A stretch of 43,411 bases of DNA from Anaerolineales bacterium (lineage in GTDB: Bacteria > Chloroflexota > Anaerolineae > 4572-78 > NAK82): the NCBI GenBank assembly GCA_020343875.1, contig CP070811.1:1889894-1933304 (forward strand), in the 5' to 3' direction. Under the pieces are notes generated by a model. The model was given only the letters and a program-made list of their open reading frames with translations. It was not told the origin of the DNA and made no database searches. Position numbers and translations under genes: made by a program. Below are positions 33,440 to 41,607 of the stretch, piece by piece. Each line of letters begins with the position of its first letter. Position 1 is the stretch's first letter.

Positions 33440-34630
33440 ATGAACGCCTCGCAGGAAGTCGTCATTGTTAGTGCATGCCGCACCCCCATGGGCAAATTCC
33501 TCGGCAATCTGTCGTCCTTAACGGCATGGCAGTTGGGCGCAGTGGCTGTGGCTGGAGCGCTGAAACGAGCTGGCATTGATGCCACTTTGGTTGATGAGGT
33601 GTTGATGGGTAATGTTGTCCCCGCTGGAGAGGGCCAGGCGCCAGCCCGGCAAGCCGCCATCGGCGCCGGATTGCCCCCCGAAATTGGCGCCACGACTCTG
33701 AATAAGGTATGTGGCTCGGGCCTAAAAGCCGTTATGCTGGGTTCAGCGATGATTCGGGCTGGCGATGCTGAAGTCGTGGTAGCAGGCGGTATGGAGAGTA
33801 TGAGTAACGCGCCATACCTGTTATCCCAGGCGCGTACTGGCTACCGAATGGGCGATAACGTACTCATAGACGCTATCGTCCATGACGGACTGTGGTGCCC
33901 CTTTGAAGACAATCACATGGGCCACCTGGCTGAGTTCATCGCTGATCAATTCGAAGTCTCGCGTGAGGAGATGGACGAATTCGCCCTTAAGAGCCATCAA
34001 AAAGCGGTGGCTGCCATTCAGGCCGGTCGCTTCAGAGCGGAGATTGTGCCCGTAGAAGTGCCCCAGCGACGAGGGCCGCCCAGCTCAGTTGACGCCGACG
34101 AGGGGCCACGACCTGACACTAGCATTGAGGCCTTGGCCCGGCTCAAACCAGCCTTCAAGGAAGGGGGCAAGGTGACCGCCGGTAACTCGCCTGGCCTCAC
34201 CGATGGAGCCAGTGCCCTGGTGGCGATGAGCCGTAGGAAGGCGGACGAGCTGGGGGTAAGGCCGCTAGCTCGCATCACCAGTTATGCCCAAGCCGCCGTG
34301 GAACCACGCTGGCTCTTCATCGCGCCGGTGCACGCCATCCGCAAGCTCTACGAAAAGGCCGGACTCCAACAGGGGGAGGTAGATCTTTTCGAAATCAATG
34401 AGGCCTTCGCTGCCCAAGTTTTGGCGGATGGCGGCCAGCTGAACCTGGACTGGAACAAGGTTAATGTGAACGGTGGTGCTATCGCTCTGGGACATCCTAT
34501 CGGGGCCAGTGGCGCTCGAACGCTGACTACTCTCATCTATGCTCTCAAGGAGCGAGGGCTGAAGACTGGCGTGGTCGCTCTCTGCCTCGGCGGCGGCGAA
34601 GCGGTGGCCATGAGCGTTGAGATAGTCTGA
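33440..34630 (+). CDS. Acetyl-CoA acetyltransferase (thiolase)
   Basis: 396-aa thiolase, interconverting two acetyl-CoA with acetoacetyl-CoA, or cleaving longer 3-ketoacyl-CoA; cytoplasmic tetramer in the family. Nucleophile Cys91 in NKVCGSGLKAV, His352 in LGHPIGASGAR and Cys382 in CLGGGEAVAMS are all in place, and NEAFAAQ is present. The closing motif is CLGGGEAVA rather than the common CIGGGMGIA. AAGGAGGGA lies before ATG 33440. It leads a plus-strand run with DhaK, DhaL, acyl-CoA dehydrogenase and an acyl-CoA synthetase, which favours a catabolic, thiolytic role. The exact chain-length preference is not readable. Confidence 0.93.
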   Translation: MNASQEVVIVSACRTPMGKFLGNLSSLTAWQLGAVAVAGALKRAGIDATLVDEVLMGNVVPAGEGQAPARQAAIGAGLPPEIGATTLNKVCGSGLKAVMLGSAMIRAGDAEVVVAGGMESMSNAPYLLSQARTGYRMGDNVLIDAIVHDGLWCPFEDNHMGHLAEFIADQFEVSREEMDEFALKSHQKAVAAIQAGRFRAEIVPVEVPQRRGPPSSVDADEGPRPDTSIEALARLKPAFKEGGKVTAGNSPGLTDGASALVAMSRRKADELGVRPLARITSYAQAAVEPRWLFIAPVHAIRKLYEKAGLQQGEVDLFEINEAFAAQVLADGGQLNLDWNKVNVNGGAIALGHPIGASGARTLTTLIYALKERGLKTGVVALCLGGGEAVAMSVEIV

Positions 34631-34680
34631 TTACTGCGCGAGCCATTTATACTCGTCACAGGCACATTCAGGAGGCCCGA

Positions 34681-35685
34681 ATGAAAAAGGCGAAAAAAGT
34701 TGTCAATGATCCCAAGAATGTTGTATCGGAACTGCTTGAGGGTTTGGTTGAGGCATATCACGGAAAAGTAAAGAAGCTGGAGGGGGTCAATGCCCTGGTC
34801 AAATCTACCTTACCCGGCGACAAGGTAGGCCTATTGATTGGTGGAGGAAGTGGGCACGAGCCGCTTTTTCATGGGTTTATCGGGGAAAACATGGGAGATG
34901 GAGCTGCCTGTGGTAATATTTTTGCAGCCCCCACGCCGGACATTATCCTCGAGGCGACCAAGGCCTTAGATCAGGGCCGTGGAGTCCTTTATCTGTACGG
35001 GAACTACGCGGGCGACAATATGAATTTTGACATCGCCGCCGAAATGGCAGCGGATGAGGGCTTCCAGACACAAACAGTCCGAATCTGGGACGATGTGGCT
35101 TCAGCTCCACCTGAGAGAATGGAAGATCGGAGGGGAATAGCGGGGGACCTTTTTGTGATCAAGATTGCGGGCGGAGCCTCAGCAGTGTGCCAAGATCTCG
35201 AACAGGTTTTCCGGATCACTAGCAAGGCGCGGGATAGTACCCGTTCCATGGGGGTGGCGCTGGCGGCAGGGTCCATCCCCGAGACCGGTGAACCTACATT
35301 TGAGCTTCCTGAAGATGAGATCGAAATTGGCATGGGACTTCACGGCGAGCCGGGTGTTTCCAGGGAGAAGATGCTCCCTGCAGACGCGCTGGTGGAGAAG
35401 ATGATGGACAGAATCCTGGCCGATTTGCCGTTCCAGGCCGGCGATGAGGTTTGCCTCTTGATCAATGATTTGGGCGCCACCACCATGATGGAACTTCTGA
35501 TCGTCAATCGTAAGGTGCGCCTCATTTTGAGGGACAAAGGGATTGCGGTCTATGATACCGTGGTTGGCAGTTTCTGCACGTGCCAGGAGATGGCAGGATT
35601 TTCCATCACCTTGATGAAGTTAGATGATGAGCTCAAAAAGTACTACGATATGCCTGCCCATTCTTTTGGATTTACCAAGGCGTAA
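34681..35685 (+). CDS. dhaK: Dihydroxyacetone kinase subunit DhaK
   Basis: 334-aa DhaK, which binds dihydroxyacetone covalently through a histidine and presents it for phosphorylation. Visible: GGGSGHEPLFHGFIG (residues 53-67), GNYAGDNMNF (107-116) and substrate His221 in GMGLHGEPG, then LINDLGATTMMEL. GGAGG lies before ATG 34681. DhaL follows after one base. The family phosphorylates triose ketones to DHAP in glycerol or DHA catabolism. No DhaM phosphotransferase, glycerol dehydrogenase or ATP-type fused kinase is nearby, so the phosphate donor is unresolved. Confidence 0.92.
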   Translation: MKKAKKVVNDPKNVVSELLEGLVEAYHGKVKKLEGVNALVKSTLPGDKVGLLIGGGSGHEPLFHGFIGENMGDGAACGNIFAAPTPDIILEATKALDQGRGVLYLYGNYAGDNMNFDIAAEMAADEGFQTQTVRIWDDVASAPPERMEDRRGIAGDLFVIKIAGGASAVCQDLEQVFRITSKARDSTRSMGVALAAGSIPETGEPTFELPEDEIEIGMGLHGEPGVSREKMLPADALVEKMMDRILADLPFQAGDEVCLLINDLGATTMMELLIVNRKVRLILRDKGIAVYDTVVGSFCTCQEMAGFSITLMKLDDELKKYYDMPAHSFGFTKA

Positions 35686-35686
35686 T

Positions 35687-36331
35687 ATGATGGCAAGATC
35701 CCAGTTAGGCATGCCCGAAACTCAAGAGATGTTTGTTCATCTGTCTAAGGGGATGGTGGAGAGCAAGGATCTCTTAACTCAGGCTGACAAGGCGATTGGT
35801 GATGGGGATCACGGCGTTGGCATGGCCAGAGGCTTTGAGGCGGTTCTTCAAAAACTACAGGGTGGAGATTTTGCAACGATTGGTGAGCTGCTTAAGGCAG
35901 TTGGTATGACCCTGATGACCTCAATTGGCGGCGCGTCAGGAGCCGTCTTTGGCACTCTCTTCAGAGGCGGGGCCAAGCAGCTAGGCGACCGGAGTATCTT
36001 TGATGCTGAGGTGCTTTCGCTTTTACTCGTGGATGGCCTGGACGCTGTTAAGGTGAGAGGCAAGGCAAAGCCGGGAGACAAGACCATGGTGGACGCCCTG
36101 GAACCGGCGGCATTTAAGTCTCATGAACTGAGATCGGCGCCTCTGGATGAGAGTTTGGCCGCTGTTACCGAGGCGGCTAGGCAGGGCATGGAGGGTACAA
36201 AAGAAATAGTGGCCACGATAGGTAAGGCTAAGACGTTGGGGGATAGGTCGTTGGGACATCCCGACCCCGGGGCAATATCCACATATTTGATGCTGGAATT
36301 CATGAGAGAATACGTTGCTCGCGATGCATGA
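35687..36331 (+). CDS. dhaL: Dihydroxyacetone kinase subunit DhaL
   Basis: 214-aa nucleotide-binding subunit of the Dha kinase. Metal-binding aspartates lie in IGDGDHGVGMARG (residues ~37-49), with SIGGASGAVFGTLFRG, GKAKPGDKTMVDAL and the C-terminal LGDRSLGHPDPGA. In PTS-type systems this subunit keeps ADP tightly bound and is recharged by DhaM. ATG 35687 begins one base after the dhaK stop and is favoured over upstream codons that overlap dhaK. Sitting between thiolase and acyl-CoA dehydrogenase is unusual for dha genes. Confidence 0.92.
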   Translation: MMARSQLGMPETQEMFVHLSKGMVESKDLLTQADKAIGDGDHGVGMARGFEAVLQKLQGGDFATIGELLKAVGMTLMTSIGGASGAVFGTLFRGGAKQLGDRSIFDAEVLSLLLVDGLDAVKVRGKAKPGDKTMVDALEPAAFKSHELRSAPLDESLAAVTEAARQGMEGTKEIVATIGKAKTLGDRSLGHPDPGAISTYLMLEFMREYVARDA

Positions 36332-36370
36332 AGCGCCATGCTTTAGGCACTCGAATAGGAGGTCGATCTG

Positions 36371-37528
36371 ATGGATCTGCAACTTAGTGAGGAACACCAA
36401 ATGATTCGCGACGCGGCCCGTGATTTCGCCCAGAACGAAATCGCGAAGGTTGCCGCTCATTACGATGAGAGCGGGGAATTCCCCTATGAGACGGTCAAAA
36501 AGATGGGAAACCTGGGCTTTATGGGCATTGAAGTGCCAGAAGAGTATGGCGGGGCTGGCTTGGACGCCTTGGCTTATGTGCTGGCTCTGGAGGAGATTAA
36601 CAAGGTAGATGCCGCGCATGGCACCATTATGTCAGTTAATAACTCCCTCTACTGCTACGGTATTCTCAGGTTTGGCACAGAGGAGCAAAAACAAAGGTAC
36701 GTAACGCCGGTGGCCAGCGGGCAGAAGACCGGCGCCTATTCACTAACCGAACCCATGTCCGGCTCGGATGCAGCCACCATGAAGAGTCACGCCGTACGCG
36801 AAGGGGACTACTACGTCATCAATGGCACCAAGAGTTGGGTCACGAGTGGGCCGGCTGCACACCTGATCTTGGTCTTTATCATGACAGATCCCGAGCGCGG
36901 ACATCGTGGCATCACGGCCTTCCTTGTCGAGAATGACAAACCGGGCTTCCACCTGGGTCGCAAAGAGGACAAGCTTGGTATTCGGGCCAGCGCCACCAGC
37001 GAAATCCACTTTGAGGACTATCGGTGTCCGGTAGAAGCTCGCTTGGGTGAAGAGGGAGAGGGTTTCAAGATTGCTATGACCGTGCTGGACGCGGGGCGCA
37101 TCGGAATTGCCGCTCAATCACTGGGCATTGCTGAAGCGGCCTACGAGGCCAGCCTGCAGTACGCCCGCGAGCGGGAAGCTTTTGGTGGCCCAATCGGCCG
37201 GTTTCAGGGCATCCAGTGGAAGATCGCCGATATGAAATGTCGCATCGAGGCCAGTCGATTGCTGATGTATCAGGCGGCTTTAGCCAAAGAGGCTTCCAAA
37301 AAGAGCGGTGCTCGCTTCACAACTGAAGCCTCTATCGCCAAGCTGTATGCCAGTGAAACAGCTATGTTCTGCGCGCACCAGGCGGTGCAGATTCATGCTG
37401 GGATGGGTTATAGCAAGGAATTGCCCGTGGAGCGATATTTCCGTGACGCGAAAATCACCGAAATATACGAGGGTACGAGTGAGATTCAGCGCATGGTCAT
37501 CGCACGAAATGAGCTGGGATTGCGTTAG
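36371..37528 (+). CDS. Acyl-CoA dehydrogenase (short-chain type)
   Basis: 385-aa FAD enzyme that introduces the 2,3-double bond into acyl-CoA and passes electrons to ETF. YSLTEPMSGSDAA and KSWVTSGPAA line the FAD/substrate site. AREREAFGGPIGRFQGIQWKIADM and IHAGMGYSKELPVERYFRDA are standard, and catalytic Glu367 is in EIYEGTSEIQ, the position used by short/medium-chain enzymes. AGGAGG precedes ATG 36371. Length and motifs fit butyryl-CoA-dehydrogenase-like members. ETF genes and an enoyl-CoA hydratase are not in the window. The next gene starts two bases after its stop. Confidence 0.93.
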   Translation: MDLQLSEEHQMIRDAARDFAQNEIAKVAAHYDESGEFPYETVKKMGNLGFMGIEVPEEYGGAGLDALAYVLALEEINKVDAAHGTIMSVNNSLYCYGILRFGTEEQKQRYVTPVASGQKTGAYSLTEPMSGSDAATMKSHAVREGDYYVINGTKSWVTSGPAAHLILVFIMTDPERGHRGITAFLVENDKPGFHLGRKEDKLGIRASATSEIHFEDYRCPVEARLGEEGEGFKIAMTVLDAGRIGIAAQSLGIAEAAYEASLQYAREREAFGGPIGRFQGIQWKIADMKCRIEASRLLMYQAALAKEASKKSGARFTTEASIAKLYASETAMFCAHQAVQIHAGMGYSKELPVERYFRDAKITEIYEGTSEIQRMVIARNELGLR

Positions 37529-37530
37529 TT

Positions 37531-38562
37531 ATGCGAGCGCTAGTCTTTTATGAACACGGAGGCTTGGATAAGCTTCAAATTGCCGACGTGCCCCAACCGG
37601 AGCCCGGGCCGGGAGAGGCCCTGATTGAGGTCAGAGCCAGCGCCCTCAACCATCTCGACATCTGGGTGCGACGGGGTTGGCCCGGCCTCAAGCTGAGTAT
37701 GCCCCATATTCTGGGTGCCGACGGAGCGGGGATAGTGGTCGCTTTGGGTGAGGGGGTGACCGGCATTGAAATGGGGACCCGTTGCGCGATTGACCCGGGC
37801 GTTAATCGCTACGCTGACCACTACACCAGGCGTGGGCTAGACAGCGTATCACCTGGCTACTACATCCTCGGTGAACATGCCCCCGGCTTCCATGCTGAAT
37901 ATGCCCTCGTACCAGTCGCCAATCTGTTACCCTTGCCAGATGAGGTGGGCTTCATCTCGGCTGCTGCCGCTTCGCTGGTCTTCCTTACCGCATGGCGCAT
38001 GTTGATCCACCAGGGTCGGATCCGAGCTGGCGAGACCGTGCTCATCTTAGGAGCCGGCGCCGGGGTGAACACAGCTGCCATTCAGATCGCCAGGTTTGCG
38101 GGCTGTACGGTTTACGCCACCACCAGCAGCCAAGCCAAGATGCAAAATGCGCGTGACCTGGGCGCTGAAGTAGTCCTCAACTACCATGATGACCCCCAGT
38201 GGTCTAAGACAGTCTACAAGCTGACTGGCAAGCGGGGTGTGGACGTGGTGGTGGATAATATTGGGGAGGCAACCTGGGGCGATAGCCTTCGTGCCGTGGC
38301 CCGGGGCGGGCGGATTCTTACAGTTGGTAATACCAGTGGGCCAATCGCCCCCACTGACATTCGCTTCATCTTCGGCAAGCAGATCAGTGTGATTGGCAGC
38401 ACCATGGGCAGCCATCAAGATTTTCGAGATGTGATGAGCCTGGTCTTCAACGGCACTTTCCAGGCGGTCATTGACCGGGTGATGCCTTTGGAACAGGGAG
38501 TGGAAGCAATAGAAATCCTGGAACGCGGCGAGCAATTTGGAAAGATTGTGCTGAAGCCTTAG
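37531..38562 (+). CDS. MDR-family NAD(P)H-dependent oxidoreductase (quinone reductase/ADH-like)
   Basis: 343-aa medium-chain dehydrogenase/reductase. The GroES-like half reads ALNHLDIWVRRG and ILGADGAGIV; the Rossmann half has ILGAGAGVNTAAIQIA and DVVVDNIG. The usual zinc-ligand residues of alcohol dehydrogenases are not obvious (LGADGAGIV instead of a GHE motif, no four-cysteine lobe), so it may be zinc-free like quinone or enoyl reductases, despite common naming as zinc-binding dehydrogenase. It starts two bases after the acyl-CoA dehydrogenase stop, so the two are co-transcribed. A role on the same acyl or aldehyde intermediate is inferred. Confidence 0.85.
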   Translation: MRALVFYEHGGLDKLQIADVPQPEPGPGEALIEVRASALNHLDIWVRRGWPGLKLSMPHILGADGAGIVVALGEGVTGIEMGTRCAIDPGVNRYADHYTRRGLDSVSPGYYILGEHAPGFHAEYALVPVANLLPLPDEVGFISAAAASLVFLTAWRMLIHQGRIRAGETVLILGAGAGVNTAAIQIARFAGCTVYATTSSQAKMQNARDLGAEVVLNYHDDPQWSKTVYKLTGKRGVDVVVDNIGEATWGDSLRAVARGGRILTVGNTSGPIAPTDIRFIFGKQISVIGSTMGSHQDFRDVMSLVFNGTFQAVIDRVMPLEQGVEAIEILERGEQFGKIVLKP

Positions 38563-38634
38563 TCGGCAATCGACTAGCATGTGTGCCTGCACTATGCCAG
38601 CCTGGTTTGCCTATCGCTTACTGGAGCGACTGCC

Positions 38635-40725
38635 ATGTTCGAACCTTTCTTCAACCCACGCGGTGTAGCTATCATTGGGGCTTCGCGTGACCCGCATAAG
38701 CTGGGTCATGGCGTCGTTCGCAATCTGGTCGAGTATCGCTATCAGGGCGCCATCTATCCAGTCAACCCGGTTGCCAGTGAGATCTTAGGACATACCTGCT
38801 ACCCCTCCATCGCGGACGTGCCCGACCCGGTTGACTTGGGGGTGATCGTGGTGCCGGTAAAGATCGTGGCTGACATGCTCGACCAGTGCGGGAAACGTGG
38901 CATCCGATACGTCATTGTCGTCAGCGGTGGTTTCAGCGAGACCGGACCAGAGGGGCAAGCACACGAAGACGCGTTGGCCCGCGTGGCTCGGAAACATAAT
39001 ATACGAGTTGTTGGCCCTAATTGCATCGGCACCATTGATACGCATACATCGGTCAATACTACGTTTGTGGTAGGCATGCCCCAGGTCGGCGACATTGGGT
39101 TCGTATCCCAATCGGGGGCTATGTGTGCGGCTGTCATAGACTGGGCACGCGGGGCAGGAGTGGGTTTCTCCCGCATCGTCAGTCTGGGTAACCAGGTGGA
39201 CGTCAACGAGACGGAGATGCTGGCAGCTGTGGCTGCCGACCCGCAATCGCGGGTTATCACGGCCTATATTGAAGGGGTAGCCGATGGACGGGCCTTTATG
39301 CAGGCGGCAGAAGAGGCCGCCCGCCGCAAACCAGTGGTGGTGCTCAAAGCCGGACAGGGAGCCAGCGGAGCGAAAGCAGTCGCCTCGCACACTGGCGCAT
39401 TGGCTGGCAGCGCAGAAGCGTACGCCGCTGCTTTCCAGCGTAGCGGAGTGCTGAGTGCCAGCACGATGGAAGAACTCTTCGACTGGGCCCGCGCGCTGGC
39501 CTGGCAACCCCTGCCTCAGGGGAAACGAGTGGCCGTGTTGACCAATGCTGGCGGCCCGGCCATTTTGGCCGTAGATGCCATTGAAGCTGTAGGCCTGCAA
39601 GTAGCCTCCCTGACCGATGAGACTCGCGCCTACCTACGCCCCCGTTTGCCAGCTGCTGCCAGCGTGGAGAACCCGGTGGATGTACTGGCTGGTTCTGGAC
39701 CAGGTACGTATGCCGTCGCCTTGGATGCGCTACTGTCGGACCCTACTGTGGACTCCGTAATTGTGATAATGGCTCCCAATGATTGGTTCTTGCCTGCCAG
39801 CCTGGCCGAGGTCATCTGCGAGGTGGCAGCAGTGCATCACAAGCCGGTGCTGGCTTCGATCATGGGCCTGGCCTCGGTCGATCAAGCCCTGGCGATTTTG
39901 CATCAGCGGCGCGTGCCCAACTTCGCCTTCCCCGAGCGAGCTCCCTCGGCATTGGCCGCCATGCTGGCCCGCCGCCACTGGCTTGACACACCGCCTGAAG
40001 CGCCGGTCGAGCTGAATGACATTGATCAGGATGGGGCCAGCGCTGCCTTTAAGCGGGGCGATCTGGCCGCGCTGGTGGCTTCCTATGGGATCAGGTTGCC
40101 GCCTTCTCAACTTGCCAGCAGCGCCGGGCAGGCCGCCCGGCTGGCTGGCGAAATCGGATATCCGGTGGTTCTCAAGCTGGCCTCGCCAGATATCACCCAC
40201 AAGTCAGACGTGGGCGGTGTGGTCCTGGATCTGACCGACGGTGACGCCGTGCGGGCTGCCTTTGACCGTATCGTTGCCTCGGCTCTGGCTGCCTACCCCG
40301 ACGCGGCTATCGAGGGTGTCTTGGTGCAAAAGATGCTCGCCAAAGGACAGGAAATCATCGTAGGCGTCCGGCGTGACGCTCAGTTTGGCCCCCTGGCCTT
40401 GGTTGGCCAAGGGGGCGTGGATGTGGAGCTGCTGCGCGACGTGGCCATGAGTATCGCTCCTTTGTCTTTTTCCCAGGCTGAGCGCATGCTCGATTCGACG
40501 CGGGCTGGGGTCCGGTTAAAGGGATGGCGCGCTAGCCCGCCGGCCGACCGGTCTGCCGTCTTGGACGCTATGCTGCGCCTGGCGCAAGTTGCGTGCGACT
40601 TTCCAGAAATCGCTGAACTGGAGATCAATCCGCTGTACGTGCTGCCCCAGGGACAGGGGGCGTTTGCAGTGGACCTGCGGGGCTTGATCAAGAGGCCAGA
40701 TGGAGGAAGGCCAGAGCCCGCATAA
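38635..40725 (+). CDS. Acyl-CoA synthetase, ADP-forming (fused alpha-beta acetate-CoA ligase)
   Basis: 696 aa from ATG 38635 (GGAG upstream; the frame is open to 38581). It converts acyl-CoA + ADP + phosphate to acid + ATP + CoA, or the reverse. Alpha part: CoA-binding domain (FFNPRGVAIIGASRDPHKLG), a succinyl-CoA-ligase-like middle part (VGPNCIGTIDTH, GDIGFVSQSGAM), and phospho-His252 in SHTGALAGSAEAY. Beta part (~470-690): ATP-grasp with GYPVVLKLASPDITHKSDVG (His522) and KMLAKGQEIIVGV; it ends FPEIAELEINPLYVLPQG. Single-chain fusions of this kind occur in bacteria and archaea. Downstream of thiolase and acyl-CoA dehydrogenase it would recover ATP from the acyl-CoA product. Confidence 0.92.
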   Translation: MFEPFFNPRGVAIIGASRDPHKLGHGVVRNLVEYRYQGAIYPVNPVASEILGHTCYPSIADVPDPVDLGVIVVPVKIVADMLDQCGKRGIRYVIVVSGGFSETGPEGQAHEDALARVARKHNIRVVGPNCIGTIDTHTSVNTTFVVGMPQVGDIGFVSQSGAMCAAVIDWARGAGVGFSRIVSLGNQVDVNETEMLAAVAADPQSRVITAYIEGVADGRAFMQAAEEAARRKPVVVLKAGQGASGAKAVASHTGALAGSAEAYAAAFQRSGVLSASTMEELFDWARALAWQPLPQGKRVAVLTNAGGPAILAVDAIEAVGLQVASLTDETRAYLRPRLPAAASVENPVDVLAGSGPGTYAVALDALLSDPTVDSVIVIMAPNDWFLPASLAEVICEVAAVHHKPVLASIMGLASVDQALAILHQRRVPNFAFPERAPSALAAMLARRHWLDTPPEAPVELNDIDQDGASAAFKRGDLAALVASYGIRLPPSQLASSAGQAARLAGEIGYPVVLKLASPDITHKSDVGGVVLDLTDGDAVRAAFDRIVASALAAYPDAAIEGVLVQKMLAKGQEIIVGVRRDAQFGPLALVGQGGVDVELLRDVAMSIAPLSFSQAERMLDSTRAGVRLKGWRASPPADRSAVLDAMLRLAQVACDFPEIAELEINPLYVLPQGQGAFAVDLRGLIKRPDGGRPEPA

Positions 40726-40743
40726 AGGTACACATTCAGACCT

Positions 40744-41529
40744 TCACTGCGTCATTAACCCTGCTACGCTCATGCCTCCATCGATGACCATCACTCCCCC
40801 GGTCATGAAGTCTGAGGCGGGTGAAGCCAGGTAGAGGGCCGCTGCCGTCAGGTCATCTACCTCCCCGAAGCGCCCCAGGGGAGTGGCAGCCTGTATGTTC
40901 TGGGCGATGGACTCGGTTCGCCACAGCAAACTGCTGAAACGGGTCTTGATCACGCCTGGTGCGATGGCATTTACCTGGATGTTGTGTTCGGCCAACTCTT
41001 GTGCCAACACTTGGGTTAGCATCAATACCGCCGCCTTGCTGACGCTGTAAACGCCCATGGCCAGCATAGGTTTCAGGCCGGCAACTGAGGCGATGTTAAT
41101 CATCTTGCCGCCGCCACGTTTACGCATCTCCGGCACAACTGCCTGGGCCACACGGAAGTAGCCCACCACGTTCACGTCCAGGATTTTTGCCCACTGGCCC
41201 TCGTCTGCGGTGAGGAGGGGCCCAAAGTGCGGGTTAGTCGCCGCGTTGTTGACGGCAATGTCTAAGCCGCCAAAGCGCTCCACCGTTTGCGCCACCAGCG
41301 TGTTGATGGCAGCCATCTCGCCAGTGTGAGCGGCCAGGGCCAATGCTTCTCCACCCTGTGCCTCAATTGTGGCTGCCACTCTATCTAGCAGCCCCTGCTT
41401 GCGACTGCTGATGGCTACCTTCGCGCCGGCTTCGGAAAAGGCCAGGGCAATTGCTTCTCCGATCCCTCGCGATGCACCGGTAATAAGGGCTACCTTACCT
41501 GTAAGATCCAAATGTGCACGTGCGTTCAA
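40744..41529 (-). CDS. Short-chain dehydrogenase/reductase (DHRS4-like)
   Basis: 261-aa classical SDR: TGASRGIG near residue 18, NNAATNPHFGPL, NIASVAG, YSVSK (Tyr/Lys pair), NAIAPGVIKTRFS, and the SDFMTGGVMVIDGG end. The NPHFGPL and KTRFS segments are like DHRS4 and carbonyl-reductase-type members, which reduce ketones, 3-oxoacyl compounds or retinal-type carbonyls. The start is TTG 41529, supported by GGAGG six bases upstream; no ATG lies at a suitable place. It converges with the acyl-CoA synthetase (18 bp between stops) and diverges from the HExxH protein. Substrate unknown. Confidence 0.85.
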   Translation of the reverse strand: MNARAHLDLTGKVALITGASRGIGEAIALAFSEAGAKVAISSRKQGLLDRVAATIEAQGGEALALAAHTGEMAAINTLVAQTVERFGGLDIAVNNAATNPHFGPLLTADEGQWAKILDVNVVGYFRVAQAVVPEMRKRGGGKMINIASVAGLKPMLAMGVYSVSKAAVLMLTQVLAQELAEHNIQVNAIAPGVIKTRFSSLLWRTESIAQNIQAATPLGRFGEVDDLTAAALYLASPASDFMTGGVMVIDGGMSVAGLMTQ

Positions 41530-41542
41530 GCTATACCTCCAT

Positions 41543-41607
41543 TTGACATTTTCTTGGATTTGATATTTGATATTTTCGATTTTGGATGAGGGATGTTCTG
41601 ATCTGAT
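41543..41607. repeat. AT-rich intergenic segment with short tandem repeats
   Basis: TTTGATAT is tandemly repeated near 41560-41573, followed by a GATTTTGGATGAGGGATG segment. The pattern (minus strand ...CCAAAATCGAAAATATC...) is much more AT-rich than its surroundings and resembles short dispersed intergenic repeats. It includes TTGACA at 41543-41548 on the plus strand, but without a well-spaced -10. Confidence 0.35.

Noticed and set aside
38785..39600. 271-codon minus-strand frame opposite the acyl-CoA synthetase
   Set aside because: Antisense shadow of a strongly conserved gene; no motif, no ribosome site.
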